The notes under the pieces are model-generated. The model had not been told where the DNA came from. It ran no database searches and worked only from the letters and a program-made list of their open reading frames with translations. From assembly GCA_000497125.2 (NCBI GenBank), contig CM035318.1, positions 1,112,001 through 1,176,000 on the forward strand: DNA of 64,000 bases, given 5' to 3'. The position numbers were made by a program, and so were the translations under genes. Source of the DNA: Spironucleus salmonicida. Taxonomy: Eukaryota > Fornicata > Diplomonadida > Hexamitidae. This document shows positions 36,960 through 50,876 of the stretch, in pieces. Within the stretch, counting starts at the first letter, position 1. Every line of letters begins with the position of its first letter.

Positions 36960-37313
36960 ATGATTAAAAAATTACAAATGTAAACATGCTTTATAAAAAT
37001 CAAAGGTTCATAATCCCACGCTGCACTTTTCGAAATACTGCATGATGAGATACATATAAAAGACTATTATTTCAATTATAGAATACCTCTGGCATCGACA
37101 GTCGTGGAAGTTTAGGATGGAGAAGAATACTTCACGTATTACGATAAGCTCTAAAATGTGAAATTAGATATCCCAAAAATCAAATCAGTTCCAGTTTAGC
37201 GCAATTCTGATTTTTCGGTCCTGTAATATATCTATGAACCATAGGGAATTTTAAGTTATTATAACTAAAATTGTGACCATTAGTAAGTGTGTAGTTTCAA
37301 GAGAATATAGTGA
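36960..37313 (+). CDS. Small orphan protein, 117 aa
   Basis: The frame begins at ATG 36960, with 36978 as an alternative start. Alternating hydrophobic residues (IPLASTVVEVQDG, KLDIPKIKSVPV) suggest beta strands. Part of the gene (about 37080-37180) is less AT-rich than its flanks. No family is recognised. It converges on the ASH-domain gene. Confidence 0.45.
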
Positions 37314-37458
37314 TATATATTGATATTTTTCATAAATTTAAGAAATTTATTTGTTATTTAATCACTCTCCTACCAAATTGTCTTCCATCGAATTCATTTA
37401 TTACTAGCTAAAATTATATTCTAATCATTATATTATAAATAACCAAATATTCATGATT

Positions 37459-40400
37459 TCACTTAATTTCCTGGTAAACTACCTCTTGCAGTTCCTACAA
37501 AAACTCGCTAATATCAATCTCCCAAGTCCTTTTGGCGACTTCGCTGTCCATAACTTCAACTGGATTGTCGAATTCGCTCTCGAAGAAATTTGCTGGATTC
37601 AGACCGTTCACGGCATCTCTTTTAGCACTTTTGGCGGCCTGTAACAGAGCTTTCTGGCTCTCTTCTTCTGTTGCCAACTTGCCTACTGCGCTGCGCAGAG
37701 CGTTCCCAACCAATCCAGCCAGATTTTTGCTGTCTTATTCTGAAAGTTCTTAGTTTTGATTTTAACTTTGATTTTCTACTCCTTTTAAGGCGATTGCGGC
37801 CTAAGATGTCTATAGCCCAAATTCGCAGTCTCTGTAATAATGCAGCGCGTTCAATCGGTGCGAATGGAGCGTTATCGTGAGCCACAAAACATCAGTTAGC
37901 GGCATATCTGCATACTGCGAAAGAGGTCCAGATTTGACCTTGCTAACGCGGTCGTCAACCCCGTAAAGCATCGCATGCGCGTGCCGCCCTGCCTGGTCGA
38001 GGCCCGCTTTGTTGATTTCGCTGGGATCGAATTGCTGCAAAATCGCAGTTTCGCTGATTCGCGCAGCTGACGCCACCGTGTTAGCAAGCACCACAGGCAG
38101 TCGCGAGAAGTTTTCCTGTTTCGCCTCGTAGTTCGTGTTTCCGACGATTTCCGGCACGAATCGCACAGTGAACGGAACGTCCTCTAAGAACACGCTCGGA
38201 ATCGGCCCTGAGCTGATTTGGACGTTAATTTGCGTCGTTTCGTTGAATTTCAGGGTCCCTGAATTTGGGCTGAATTTGATGCTTAAGTCTTTGTTTATGA
38301 ATTGCTGATGATTGCGAATTTCCCACTCAAAATGGCCTTTTGAGTACCCAAAATGGTGTATATCGGCGATATCGCCAGCTGAAATTTCGATGATTGTGCT
38401 CGTGAACCCAAAGACCGGAATTCCGCCTAAAACCAGTCTGCCGCACGACAACTGACAGATTCCGAGGCCTCTTTAGGAGGTCAACGAGGAAGCTGAATTT
38501 TGAAGGATAGAGACGGCGCCACAGTCCGGTTTTAGATGATTTCCGATTAAGGAATGCGACGGGACGACTAATTAAGGAATAGTGGACTGCGGAATGAAGC
38601 CGTAACCAATGATGGAAAGCGTCTAATAAACCTTAGAATCTTCATCCAAAGATGAGTTTATTGGAAGGAATTACTGCTATTTTGGATTTATTGAAAGGTT
38701 TTCTGGGAGGTCAACTGTGCATTCGTTTTCGAAGAATTTTTGCTGCTAAACTTGAGTATCTAGCACATTTATCTTTGCTGAGGTATTAATAACTAAATCG
38801 TACTTAATTTGGACCAAACCGATTTAATTAGGTTAAAATTAAAGGATAACTACAGTTGATGATTATGGGGCAATGTATCCGGAAGGATTTAAACATCTGA
38901 GTATTTTAGTAGCCTGTTGTGGTATAATTCCATCATTTTCCTAGTCGGCAAAAATAAATTCAGGGTTAACTAGTTTATACGAAACTGGTACATTACCAGG
39001 GTTGTTCATTTTCAAGAACTGTCTTGGTGGCGTTACTTCGCCAACAGCTACTGGTAAAAGCTTAAATTCAACTGGTGCAATTAATGCAGGCTCATCTTCA
39101 GCTAAGGTCTAACCTACTAAATGGAAGAAGAATGTTCTTCCACCTTTGATTTTCACCAAGACTACTAATTCATGAACACCTTCTTCTTAATGAGAATAGG
39201 TAATGGAAATACTGTGTTTTTACCCAGGTTGAAGTTTAACCTCTTCTGGGGAAACAGTGAATATTTTTCTCGCAAGCAAACTCATTGTAATCTATTACTT
39301 CTAACTTGGCAATGCTGATGCCCAGGGTGCGGCATCTAAACTAGGGTGCTCTGTCGGCATTTCTATGCTAATTTCAACAGGTAAGACACCAGGATTTGCT
39401 AAAGTTAAGTTAATACGATGCTCTTTACCATCACATCTGTTATCAGGTCCTAAAACAATAGGGAATTCTTGTAATAATTTTTCTTCTTAATTCAACAATT
39501 TTTAACTCAAATCCTTATTTGGTTTATTGTTTTATTTAACAGTAAACTCTTTCATATTATCAGCTTCAGGAACTGGGTTTATATGAAGATCCCCACTTTT
39601 TTCAGATTGATTTTCACTAATATCATCATGTTCTTCTTCATTCATTTCAATTTCACTTTCCTACACATTCTTTTCTTGAACAAGTCTATCCATAAGCTTC
39701 TCCTTATCACTGCATGGTGTAACGTATACGCGTTCAGCCATTGTAACATCGCTAGCTAAAAATGTATTAATTGAGTCAACTTCCATAATATCTCGCATTT
39801 AGTTACTACCGATTGTAGGGCAGCTAATGTCGCTGATAAAGAACTTTGGATAGTCGGCACTAACTTCAATACGACACTCAAATATCTCTTTTTCCTTCGA
39901 AATAATAGAATTCAGTGCATTGGCAGTTCCTTAAATATAAACACTCTTATTTTCCAATTCGTTGATTACCTCGCCAAATTTTCTACCATAACTTTCAATT
40001 TCAATAATTTTAGCATAAATTCTTGCCCTTACTGTATTAGTAGAGAAAGGCATTATTGTAATCATAGCATTATTTGAAGACTAAGGTAAAATAATTGAGC
40101 CTGCACCAGAGCGAATAAAAATTTGTGGACACCTTTCTGTCTGTGCAGGAGACATTACTGATTCTGTGTTGTAGAGCTTATTATACAAAGAAGGTACAAG
40201 ATAGTCCCCATTTTCGTTTGCTGAAATATAAGAATATTTTCTGGCAGTTTTATGTGTTTTTTCAAATGGTAGGTCATTCATTTCAGTGAAAATTTCATGA
40301 ATTTCCAAGGTGTATGATATTGAACAGTGTGAGGAATTATAAATTTATATTGGTATATCTATTGAAGTATATGGTACGATAGGTCCCAAATTGACAGTTT

Positions 40401-43400
40401 TTGGGGTTAAGTCTACGGTTCTGCGAGCTATTGAGGTTTCTATTGACACTTTTTATTCATACACATTTTATGCAAGTGAAAAATTAAGTTTTGTGTTTAA
40501 AAGGAGATTTTTAGGTGATGGGGTAGAGAACTGATATGGAATTTCAACTCTAACATCTAGATCAAATTTATAAGATTATTCTTGTAGATATTTCTCCATA
40601 GCTCGTAATGTGTATGTATAATTAGTAAATTCACATCCTGGTATAATAATATCATTAGGTTAGGTATACATTAATTATGAATCTCTTTAATTTGATGCCT
40701 CAAATGTAATATGTGAAGGTAAAATACTCTTGTTAATGAATGTGAAAAATCTATTTGATTCAGATCCTAAAGAAACTGGGGCCATTCTCATAACAACTGG
40801 TTATATTTTAACTTTATCCTACTAAGATGCTACAATCTACTCCTATGTGTTAACCTTATCTAATACAACATCAACCCCAGAACAAATAGCTTGGAATGAG
40901 ATATCCTATCTTGTAATTTAAGATCCATTAATATTAAAGACTAAAACATCATCAAATTAAACCTAATTTTAAGATCCTTAAACAAATGTAAAACCATATT
41001 TTTCTTTATTTGTTATTGAATCTTTTGGAAAAGTTATACAGACTGAGACCACAGTAGTCTGTTTTGGGTTGAGTCCAATAATATCTGGTGTAACTTATAC
41101 AAAGTTATAGAGTAACTTACTAAGAGAAATAACAATAAAAGTAGATGCTTAGTTAGTAAAAGCAAAGCTGATTCTAGATACAGACCCAGGACCAACAGGA
41201 GGCATTCTTAATTTGTCTTATATAACTGGTTTAGAAACGAGGGGAATACTAGATAACAATGAAGGAGAATCTGGAATTCTTGAAAATCCTGCTACCCTAA
41301 TTTCCTAAATAAAGCTAGCTCCTACAATGGAATGCCTAAAACATCTATAAAGTAATAATGGATGATGGACACAAAATAGAGCAAATTTAGTATAGAATGA
41401 TTCATCAGGCTGAGAGGGTCTAAATGTAACTTGGAAAAATCCATAGTATTAAGGAGGAATCTTAGCTACTAAACCCTTAGTAAGTGCAGTTCTATACTCA
41501 AGGCCATCTTCTACTTAAAAGTAAAATGGTTCTAAACTATCTTTTGTTTAAAAGTATGGGTCTGGGCTAAGACCAATGAATTCAATAGTTGCATTCTTTA
41601 AATTACTTAATCCTGTTAATCCTACAAACATACTCATTCTTTCCGATGTATTATAGATTGTAAATATTTTCTGTTTATCAGATCCAAATGGAATATATCC
41701 AAAGTTTAGTGATTTTTCACTAATCTTTGCTGGATATTTAACTGCACCTCCTATTCTATACTAAAATTCTTGTAATAAAGAATCTGATGGAAGAAGTGCA
41801 TTACTATTAGGCTTAATTTCCAAATCTCTTAAATCATATTTTTCAATTTCTCTAACCAAACTTTATTCATGTAGATTGACCTTACTAGCATATTCAGTTT
41901 CAAATTCTGGTAAATATTAACTATAAAGAGGGCTATTCATAGGAATTGCAGGATCATTTTTAAAAGGAAGCATCATACCGATAAGTTAATCTATATCATA
42001 CTCTTTTTATATCTAATACCATTTTTCTGCATACTTCATAGTTATAGGAGCAGGTCGGCAATCTAATCCTTTCTCTGGTAAAATAGTGGCAGTTAAATGA
42101 AGAAATTAAATAGGAGCTCCTGGCGTTTTAAACTAAATGAAAATACTAAGTGGTTAAGGTGGTATAAATGTTAAATTTGATGTATTTTAAGTCAAATCAT
42201 CTGATTTACATGTAAATTTGGATAAGTTAAACGTAAGATCAATTGTTGTATTAATCTAAGATGTTGCTACACCTGAGTTTGGATGTATTTACAATGGAAA
42301 ATCTTATAAAATTCTTTTTCTCGACCTAGTAACGTCTAATAAATCTGTTGCCTTAATTATATCAGAATCTACTTCAGCATCTGGGGCCACACCAGGAAAA
42401 CAAGTTAATCCAGGGCAGGTAAACTCATACGGGGTATTAAATTTTGAATTATTTTTAAGATATAATGACTTAGCCACGGATTACCCGCAACATATAGTAC
42501 CTAATTCAACTTTAGTATGAGATAATTATAAATCAATAGGAGATGCAGATGCTCTTACTGTAAATACAGTAGAAGCATTTGATTTTGTAGTTATTTTAAA
42601 TTATACGTGAAGCTATAGTTATTACGGGTCAAAATTAGTAAAAATATAATCTTCATCATATTCAGTAGAATCTAATGATCTATCACCAATACATTTATAA
42701 AAACCAGCCGTGTACGCGGGCTTATATTTAAGCTATATAGGAAATTTTCCGTTAGGACCAATAACTCCTTAACTCACGCTTAACTTAATCTGACTATAAG
42801 GCTTATCACTTACAATATCATCGTCTATTTTGAAAGAGCAGCTAACTGGGGAGTCATTAACTAAGATAACTTATTTTGAAATCTCTGATAATATAGGTGT
42901 ATTCGTAAAATCAACTTCTGAATTAAAACTATCGTCAATTAAGGTTCTTATAAATGGGAATTTAGAGAATGCAACTGCTGAAATTTCGTAATCAACTTTT
43001 TCAACCTTGGCTAATAAATCCAAGTCTGCTTTTCTAATTTCCAAAAAGAAATGAGAACAAATTTAACCTGCTTCTGTTGGTTTAAATGTATATGTTATTT
43101 ATATTTTTTAGCCAACATCTAATGCACCTTATGATGGGTTTATTTCAAATAAATCGGTTGAATTTTAAAATTTAAATAAGAATGGTACTTCTCCGTCATT
43201 AACCAGAGGCTGGACATATTACTATTATTCAGCAACAGCTGTAGGGCTAGGAAATTAAATTTACAGAGTTGTTTTAGCAGAAAGAAGAGGGAGATCCCCT
43301 CTTAAATGAATGATAAAATTCTCCTTGTGCTGATTACAAAAAAAGACTAGTTCTGATTCAACTTCAACAGGGTTAACTGGTTAAAATGAAACGGTGATAG

Positions 43401-43638
43401 CATGCTCCATACCTACAGGCAATACAATTTAATCTGGATATGGAGTAAAAAAGCATGCCATTTCAGGTAGCTTATAGGTAAGGGTAATAAGTTAATTGCC
43501 AATATTTTTCATTATAAGTTATTTAGTATAAACACGACCATCAGGTTTCCATGCCGAAAATATTATCTCGCTTTAGCAATCAATAGAGAAGTACTTTTTG
43601 CGTTTATCCTTCGATAAAACTGTGGTATTTCTGTTCAT
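37459..43638 (-). CDS. Giant ASH/HYDIN-like repeat protein of the axoneme
   Basis: One frame has 2,059 aa. It is a chain of roughly 100-residue immunoglobulin-like beta-sandwiches of the ASPM-SPD2-Hydin/MSP type. Typical repeat signatures recur: FEINPSQGALDVGQ, LNFGYIPFGSDKQKIFTIYN, FTVSPEEVKLQPGQ, FSPNSGTLKFNETTQINV, each before a FxP or VRF strand. Such proteins (HYDIN, CFAP65, CFAP47, DLEC1) sit in the central pair or inner junction of motile flagella, so the same place is likely; which family it belongs to is not settled. An acidic linker lies near residue 1330. The last ~370 residues are GC-rich with CAG glutamines and lack clear ASH repeats at the very end. TTCCGCAAA precedes the ATG. 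Confidence 0.85.
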
Positions 43639-43815
43639 TTGAATTTGCGGAAAGGCGAATTCTGTAATAATAATATATAATAATAGATTATTGTGAAATT
43701 TTATTATCAAAAGTTATTCATCAATTTGATGTATATTTTTTATATTTATACTGAATATGTAGATTACTAACATAAAAAAGAATAAGATTTTTTCTTTCGC
43801 CGCTCCTAAATTAGT

Positions 43816-45051
43816 ATGGACTAATTATACCAAGATCACGCAGCTATGAGAGCTTTTGAAACTCTCAATAGGCATCAGATTTTATCATAATAAGAATTTA
43901 TTGACTTGCATTAACCACCACTTACAAATCCAGAGTAATAGTAAAAAACTTTAGAAGCCGTGGCTTTATCATTTATTCCATCTACTAAACAAAACGCACC
44001 ATTTAGAATATCAAGATAAAAAGGTTCAAAAAAAGTGAAAATCGAAATTTCTCAGGAGTTTAAAGTATTTGCACTTTAAACTTCATATACTTTACGACAA
44101 TTTTTTTAAAAGCAATTTGATCGACATGAATCTGAGGAACGGTCTTGGGGATTACTAGCATGCGCCGCATGTTCATCACTGCAAAAAAAGCTTAACTAGT
44201 AAAAAGCATTGTTTTTAGTTTAAGACGAGTTTAAAACAGTTAGGGGTATAATATTTGACTTAGAACTTTAAATAGGGTTCAGACAATCATCTGTTTAACA
44301 TGAACTTAGCGAATTTTTTGAAAATAAAGCCAGACATATTGATAGTATAGATGCATTTTAGCATTATTCATTAATTGGTAATTCTGATTAATAAAATGAT
44401 TTTTCAAATTTTAGATAATATCTTACTGATTATGAAGATATTTAATTAAATGAGCCTAATTGCAATTCTGATTATGGATGTGGATTTGGGCCTGATTTGG
44501 ATGATTTTTTAGATGAGTATGACTCATTTTCCTCTGTAAGAAGTGCTAATTTATATACTATTTTATTGTTAGAAAATATTGAGAGATAAAGCTCAGAGCT
44601 TGAAAAAAATATACAATTTCATCATTTTAGAGATTAAAAGTAACAACTGCAAGTCCTTATGCAGTCCTAGTAAGTTTCATTTCCCACTGAAGTTACCTTT
44701 ACACAATAGTCTTTTGATATTAAAGATTTTACTTCTTTTTAAGTTTCAACAAAAACTTAAAGAAAATCTTAAAAATATGTAACTTAACGTTAATTTTTTG
44801 ATTATATACCTCCAGAAACTGCTGAAAAATTTGCAGAAATCTTATATGCTGTTTAGGTTGTTGGAAAATATATATTTAAAGACTTAGAATCTATTAAAAA
44901 TTAATAATAGTATGATAAGTTCAGACAGAAAATAAGTGATATGATGGATGAAATAGATAATATTATTAGCGATAAAAAGTTTTTATAAATTCTGAGATTA
45001 AGCAAAATTGACTAACAAATTGATTTCCTTAAAAGTGTAGTAGGGTTGTGA
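43816..45051 (+). CDS. Orphan protein, 411 aa
   Basis: The frame runs from ATG to TGA; CGCTCC lies 10 nt before the ATG. The protein is soluble, Gln-rich and mostly helical. It has a Cys patch (LLACAACSSLQ, near residue 120), an acidic middle (PDLDDFLDEYDSF) and a helical C terminus (KFRQKISDMMDEIDNI). I recognise no family. It diverges from the ASH gene with 177 bp between starts and converges on the ankyrin-like gene. Confidence 0.6.
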
Positions 45052-45151
45052 GGTTTATATTTGTATTGAGATTTTATCTTATAGCGCAACTAGTTGTATA
45101 TCGATATTAATATAGTGGAGATAATTAAATGTAAAATCACTTGAAAAGTCA

Positions 45152-47101
45152 TCATTATTCCTAATCATCCGCTTCCTCATATTATTCTTCTATTGGTTCC
45201 AAAGAATAACATTAATATTCTTATTTGTATAATTCTGTCAACGCCTGATAGTTTAATTAAGATCGATTAAATATGTCTTATGTCATATAGCATCCTCTAC
45301 CAAATATATCAGATCCAAATATCTTTGGCGAACTAGATAAATACAAATTAGATTGGATATAATATTAAAAAATATCGGAAATCTTAACAGTTTTAAGTTT
45401 TTCAGTAAAGTAATTAACGTGATCTTTATAACTTAACGAATACCAGGATATAAATTAAACCTCCATTTAAGTTAATAGCTACACTGACTCTGAATATAAT
45501 ATTGTTGAGTTGTTTATTATAAAATATAGTGCTGGGTTTCCTCTAGCATCTAATTAACCTCCTTATTACTTAATAATTCGCTACTAATCAACTTCTTTCA
45601 ATTAAAAAAATATGCCATTCATTATTAAACACATTAATGATGTTTTTGAGTTAGGCTTAAATAGCTTATACTCTTTATCAAAAAGTAAATTTGCAGTTTC
45701 TATGTTCTAAGCACAGGAGAGACCAGTTAATCCATCTGCAGTTATAAATCCTGAAAAACAAATATATTTTTCTACAGATTTTGAACTACCTGCTTATGCT
45801 GATAAAATCAAAGGTGTCACATCTTAAATATCCCAATTCGTACTTGAGACCAAAAAGTCTAATGCCTCTGGAAATTCATGCATAAATGCTTGAAAAAATA
45901 ATTCTTCGATAGATATTTAATTTGATTTCACTGCTATAATGTACAAATCTATACATGAATAAAAGCAAATAAAAGATAAATCTAATATAAAATTTGTTAG
46001 CTTTTAAAATATATATTATTATTAGTCAACTGAAAAATAAGTCTATTTTAGCCCATAAAAATATTATAGTTGTTAGGGTTCAAATTTTTCAATACAATCA
46101 TCTATATTATTTTTCACTAAATAGGATTCATATAATGATTCGATTATTTAGATGGAACAATTCTTTTACAGTAAAAAAGATAAATACTCTATTTTATTAT
46201 TATATTTGCAAAAATTAATTATTAGTTCTAAATCAATATTATGCTGAGTGAATAATTAAAATTATATTTCTGTAAATGTTATTGAAATTTAATAAAAAAG
46301 ATCTAGTAACAGGTCATATTTAATTGATAGCTCTATAATATTGATTTTTTATTATTCAAACGTTGTGATTTATGTATAGTTCATTTATTTAATAGAATGT
46401 ATGAAATTTTCAACTGTTAAATAATAGCTGGATTTATAAGCTTCCTTAAGATATTTTTCTTAAATATGATATTCCCAACCCACTTGAGTTAGATGAACTT
46501 ACACCTTCTAAATTTACTAAATAAAAAGTTCATCTTTATAATTAATGATCCAGTCTGACTCATGATCTCTACCAATTATAACACCACCATCATTTATTAG
46601 TATCCAAAAATTATTAAATACAGCTATAACTTTTTTTTACGGGAATGTAAGCAATCGCCTTCTATCTTCTAGAACATATAGTTAATTTACTGTTCCAAAT
46701 ATTGAAATATAATTTTAAAAGCAAGTAATTACTGTTAACATTTATTGCGAATATTTAAACAATATTGAACCATTAGAAATATATAAACCTTCTTTATTTG
46801 GTGCTATATTAACTGATTGTATATCTTGTGTACTATGATATGCTGTTTTAGAAAGAATTTATAGAGTGCCGCCTTTAAACTCATATAATGTATCCTTATT
46901 AAAAATAAATTATCGATCATTATATTTAAAAATTTTATATTTGATTGCTAAATTGTTAGAGTAAAAAGGGAAATTGATATTTTAACTCTATTTGATGATA
47001 AATTTATCTTCTTACCATTCGAGTAAATATTATTTATTAAAATAAAAACAGTAAGTTAGTCCATTTTCTTTCACGATATAACTCAATTTCTTATCTTTCA
47101 T
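45152..47101 (-). CDS. Ankyrin-repeat-like protein, 649 aa
   Basis: The frame runs from ATG to TGA. The N-terminal third is Ile/Tyr/Asn-rich and could be a beta-propeller-like region (NKDTLYEFKGGTLQIL). The part near residues 395-520 resembles degenerate ankyrin units, with helix-turn motifs such as DVTPLILSAQAGSSKSVEKYI, GLTGLSCAQNIETANLLFD and TSLMCLIMNGIFFQLKEV. Ankyrin proteins are numerous in diplomonads. The partner is unknown. The gene is very AT-rich. The divergent Hsp110 gene starts 193 bp away. Confidence 0.55.
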
Positions 47102-47294
47102 TCCCTTTACTAAAGTATCAATACATTCATATATTATACTGAATTTATAAATAAATTTATATACTTAGAAGTATTATATAAGATTATATATATAATATTT
47201 TTAACTGTATCGTATTATTATATATATTTTATCTAAAATTTATTAATTTCCTTGAATCAATTCTTACATAAATTCTTCGTCTCCTTTCCTTAAA

Positions 47295-49853
47295 ATGTCT
47301 CTTATTGCGTTTGATCTTGGAAATTGTAATATTTTAGCTACCGTCCCTCGTGGTAAAGGTATAGATGTCGTTACATCTGACACTTCTTCAAAGTAAATTC
47401 CATCTTGCGTATCGTATACATCCGAAAGAAGATTCTTCGCTGATGCGGCTTCTTCTTAAAAAATTACCAACAGAACTGCTTGTTATTATTATTTACCTCT
47501 AATTTGTGGTGAAAAGTATGATTCTGAAGCTGTAAAGCGTGCATTTGATGCTGGTGCTTAATTCACTCTTAAGGCTTCAGAATAAGACGGAAGAGCTTTA
47601 GCTCCTGTCTTCTTCGGAGAAGACAATATAGCTATTGAAACTGAATAATTAGCAGCTGCTATGTTTTGTTAGGTAAAAAAGTATGCAGAATCTATGGATA
47701 GTGTTATGCCATATGATTTCCTTCTGACTGTACCTGGATATTGGTCTACTGAGAAAAAGATGAAGATGAAAGCTGCAGCATAGTCTACTGGTCTTAATTG
47801 TTTAGGTATAGTTACTTAGCATTCTGCTGTTGGTATAGGTTACTATATGAGAAGAGTACAAGAATTCTAGGCTATGGATGCTGATAACAAAGGCATTACT
47901 GTTGGATTTTTATCAATTGGTGAGATAGAAAGCTATTGTGTTGTTATTTAAATGAATAAAAGTGGAATCACCACCCTTAACTAAGCCCATTCTATGTAAG
48001 TAGGTTCTATTGATTTCGATAAAGTTTTAGCGTCTATGATTGTCGATGCTGCTTTGTTAAAAACCAAATAGATCACTAGGGATGAACTACTATCCAAAAA
48101 ATCTTAGATTAAAATTATGAAGGCTGCAAATTAAGCTAAGAAGACTCTTTCTATTAATTAAAATGCGCCTGTTACATTAGAATGTATTGGTGACAATTAG
48201 ATTGATATTCCTGTTATGCTTAATTTAAATGACTTTGAAGCAAAGTGCAAAGAATTAGGTATAATTGATAAAATTACTCAGTTAATAACTGAAGGTTTAG
48301 GCGAAACAAAACCCTAAGACTTAGAAGCATTCGAATGCATAGGTGGTGCTTCCAGAGTTAAAGCTATCTAAAATTAAGTTTCATCTATCTTTGGGGATAA
48401 AGTTACGAAGCGTCTTAATGCTGATGAGGCTCCTGCTTTTGGTCTTGGCTGGGTAGGCGCACTTCGTTCATCAAAGCATAGAATTCCGTTTGATCTTAAA
48501 ATTTCTGACAAAATATGTAATTTAAAGGCTCCTATTACATTTTAAGTTTATAATAGGGAAACAAATGAGAAAGTTTTTGATTCTCCATTTACTATGTTTG
48601 AGAATGGTGAAAACTATCCTAAATCTAAGAAAATAACCTTACGTTTCAAACCAGGTCAGTATCGTTCTGTCTTAACAGAAGGTGATATTATGCACGAAGA
48701 ATAATTTTTCACCATTAATGAAAAGAATTTGACATAATTCACAGATACTGAGTTTGCTACTGCCAATGGTGTTGATTTCAACGATTTAACAATTTAAGTT
48801 AAAGCAAGAATTTTAGCTGATGATGATTGCAACTACAAATTAGCTCAACTGTAAAGAAATGATTAGGATCTTGTTTTGGATGATATTAAGAAGAAGGTTA
48901 AAAATGAAAAATATGACGAGTAACAAGAATAATACAAGACCAAAGTAGCCAAAATTGAGGAAGATTTTACTACTGCGAATGCTGCATATGAGCCATTATA
49001 GAAAGCATATGAGATCGAAAAATCAACAGCCGAAGCCGCTAAAACCGAGTTACCTAAAGCCCCAGCAAAGCCCGTTCGTGCTACAATGCCAACCCCTCCT
49101 TCTGAAAACGTTGAAGTTACTGAAAAAGTTCCTAGAATAGCGTCTTTCTTAAGAGATATCATTTTAGCAGGCTAATTCTAAATTTCTAACACCACTTCGC
49201 TAGTGAAGGAAATCCTCAAATTTGAAGCTCATTGTAAGCAAATCGATAGGAATTCCCTCCGATTCGATGCCGCTGTCAACAACTTAGAGAGCCAGATTTA
49301 CTCGACTAGAGAAGCATTTGACTACGGAAACCTGAATGAGTTCGTTACTGAAGAAGAACTCACGCAGATCAATGCCTGGCTTGATGCTGAGCATGCTTTT
49401 GCCCAAAATATTGAAGGTAAGCACTAGCTGACAATCATAGAAGAAAAAGCTGCTGAATTGGAAGGGAAACTTAAAATATTTTTCGATAGAAAGAACTGCC
49501 ACTGCTAGACCGAAGAGAAGCTTTATGGTCTCAGGTCTGAAATTAAGCTTCTTTGTGAGAAGTTCAGTCACGAAAAATGCGCTTAAATTCACGCATAATT
49601 AAACGCCACAATCTAAGAAGTTGAAGCCAGGATTGCTGTTGTAAACAAGAAAGCAGAGATTCCAGACTGCTTTGAGGGCGTAAACTCCACTGTCCAGAAA
49701 TTCGAAGAGGAAATGAGAAAGATTCAGAAGGAAATTGATGCTGAGATCAAGGCAGAAGAGGAAAAAGCAAAGAAGGCCAAGGATGAAGAGGAAAAAGCTT
49801 AGAAAGAGGCCGAAGCTTCTGCCAAAAAGGAGGTAGTCGAGGAGAAAAAGTGA
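47295..49853 (+). CDS. Hsp110/Grp170-type chaperone (Hsp70 superfamily)
   Basis: The protein has 852 aa. The N-terminal ATPase domain starts SLIAFDLGNCNILATV and contains AECIGG-like EAFECIGGASRVKAIQ near residue 350. A beta-sandwich substrate domain (~390-520) and a long helical C-terminal region with acidic/lysine-rich linkers (~540-850) follow; it ends KKEVVEEKK without EEVD or an ER-retention signal, so it is cytosolic. The classical Hsp70 DLGTT is DLGNC here and the length exceeds Hsp70 by 200 residues, both typical of Hsp110, which acts as nucleotide-exchange factor and holdase for Hsp70. The C-terminal third is less AT-rich. CTCC motifs precede the start. Confidence 0.9.
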
Positions 49854-50077
49854 TGATTGTTGTTTAAACAATAATTGAAGATAATATTATTTCTCTCATG
49901 TGTTACAATTATACAAGAGATAAGTGAGACCTTGTTTGTAATTATGGAGCTGATTAAAAGTCTATACGGAAATACAAAACTAATAAATATTATAATAATT
50001 ATATAATAATAGTAACTGTGGAAATAGTTATTTGAAGCAAGATTATAAATCTTAATAATTTTTATTAATTTGAAAAT

Positions 50078-50162
50078 TAGCATAACTAGGAATCGAACCC
50101 AGGTCTCCTCAAAAAACGTGATTGATTTAATTGAAGGAATGCTCCCACTGCACCATTATACT
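50078..50162 (-). tRNA. tRNA gene with enlarged anticodon arm (possible intron)
   Basis: Read on the minus strand, a seven-pair acceptor stem (AGTATAA with TTATGCT, one G-T), a four-pair D stem (GTGC/GCAT) and a T arm with GGTTCGATTCC are visible, followed by discriminator A. The anticodon arm is about 31 nt instead of 17, with stem CCTT/GAGG. This suggests a ~14-nt intron or a degenerate gene. The anticodon cannot be assigned: no cut places a T at position 33 together with a perfect stem. Confidence 0.65.
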
Positions 50163-50454
50163 TTATATCACTTCTAAAAAAATGCTTATAGAGTCAAAGC
50201 TAATATAAAACTGGAATCAGCAACATATTTATATAATAATATATATACTTATGTTTTTAATGATTTTAATTCTTAATTTTAATAAGATACTACAAACTAA
50301 TATTGTTTTTTCAGTTTCTAGTTTTACAAAATTAGTTTATTATTAAATATATGCAAAAGAGAATGCATAATTTAGTAAGTTTTAGTAATTATAGTTAATA
50401 ATATATGAATTCTTTTTGAGAAAATAAATGCATACAAGTTAGGAACGATGTTTT

Positions 50455-50865
50455 ATGCTTAAAATACCAGACTACACTAATAGATTTTACGCAGACGTTG
50501 AAAAGAAAAAAATTTACTTCCCTTAATTTGTCTTCCCTTAACAGGAAGAAGCCTATCGGAGGAAAAGAATAAAAGAACAATTAGAGGCTATGTAATTTAA
50601 GTCAGTTACGCTTAAAAATATTGATTTCAAACTTAAAGGCTAGTAATCGGTTAAATTATCCGAAATAGAGAACTATGTATCCAAAGCAACACATAAACGT
50701 GATTTTGGTTCGCCCATTAGCAGCCCTAGAATAGATATTACATCACGACCTTAGTCAGAATTAAGGAAGTTTACTAATAATAAATAATAATAAATATTTA
50801 TTGATAGCGATGCTGGATTTGCCCCAACTAGTTGTAGGCGATCACGATTATTATCAATACAGTGA
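50455..50865 (+). CDS. Small basic orphan protein, 136 aa
   Basis: The frame from ATG to TGA has a helical charged part (EEAYRRKRIKEQLEAMQF) and a Ser/Arg-rich C-terminal half (SPISSPRIDITSRP). It is probably disordered. No family is recognised. Its stop is 11 nt from the stop of the converging helicase. Confidence 0.5.
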
Positions 50866-50876
50866 GAAATAAACAT

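Noticed and set aside
44579-46218. Standard-code frames at 44579-44782 and 45994-46218
   Set aside because: The first is out of frame within the 411-aa gene and the second is antisense to the ankyrin-like gene.
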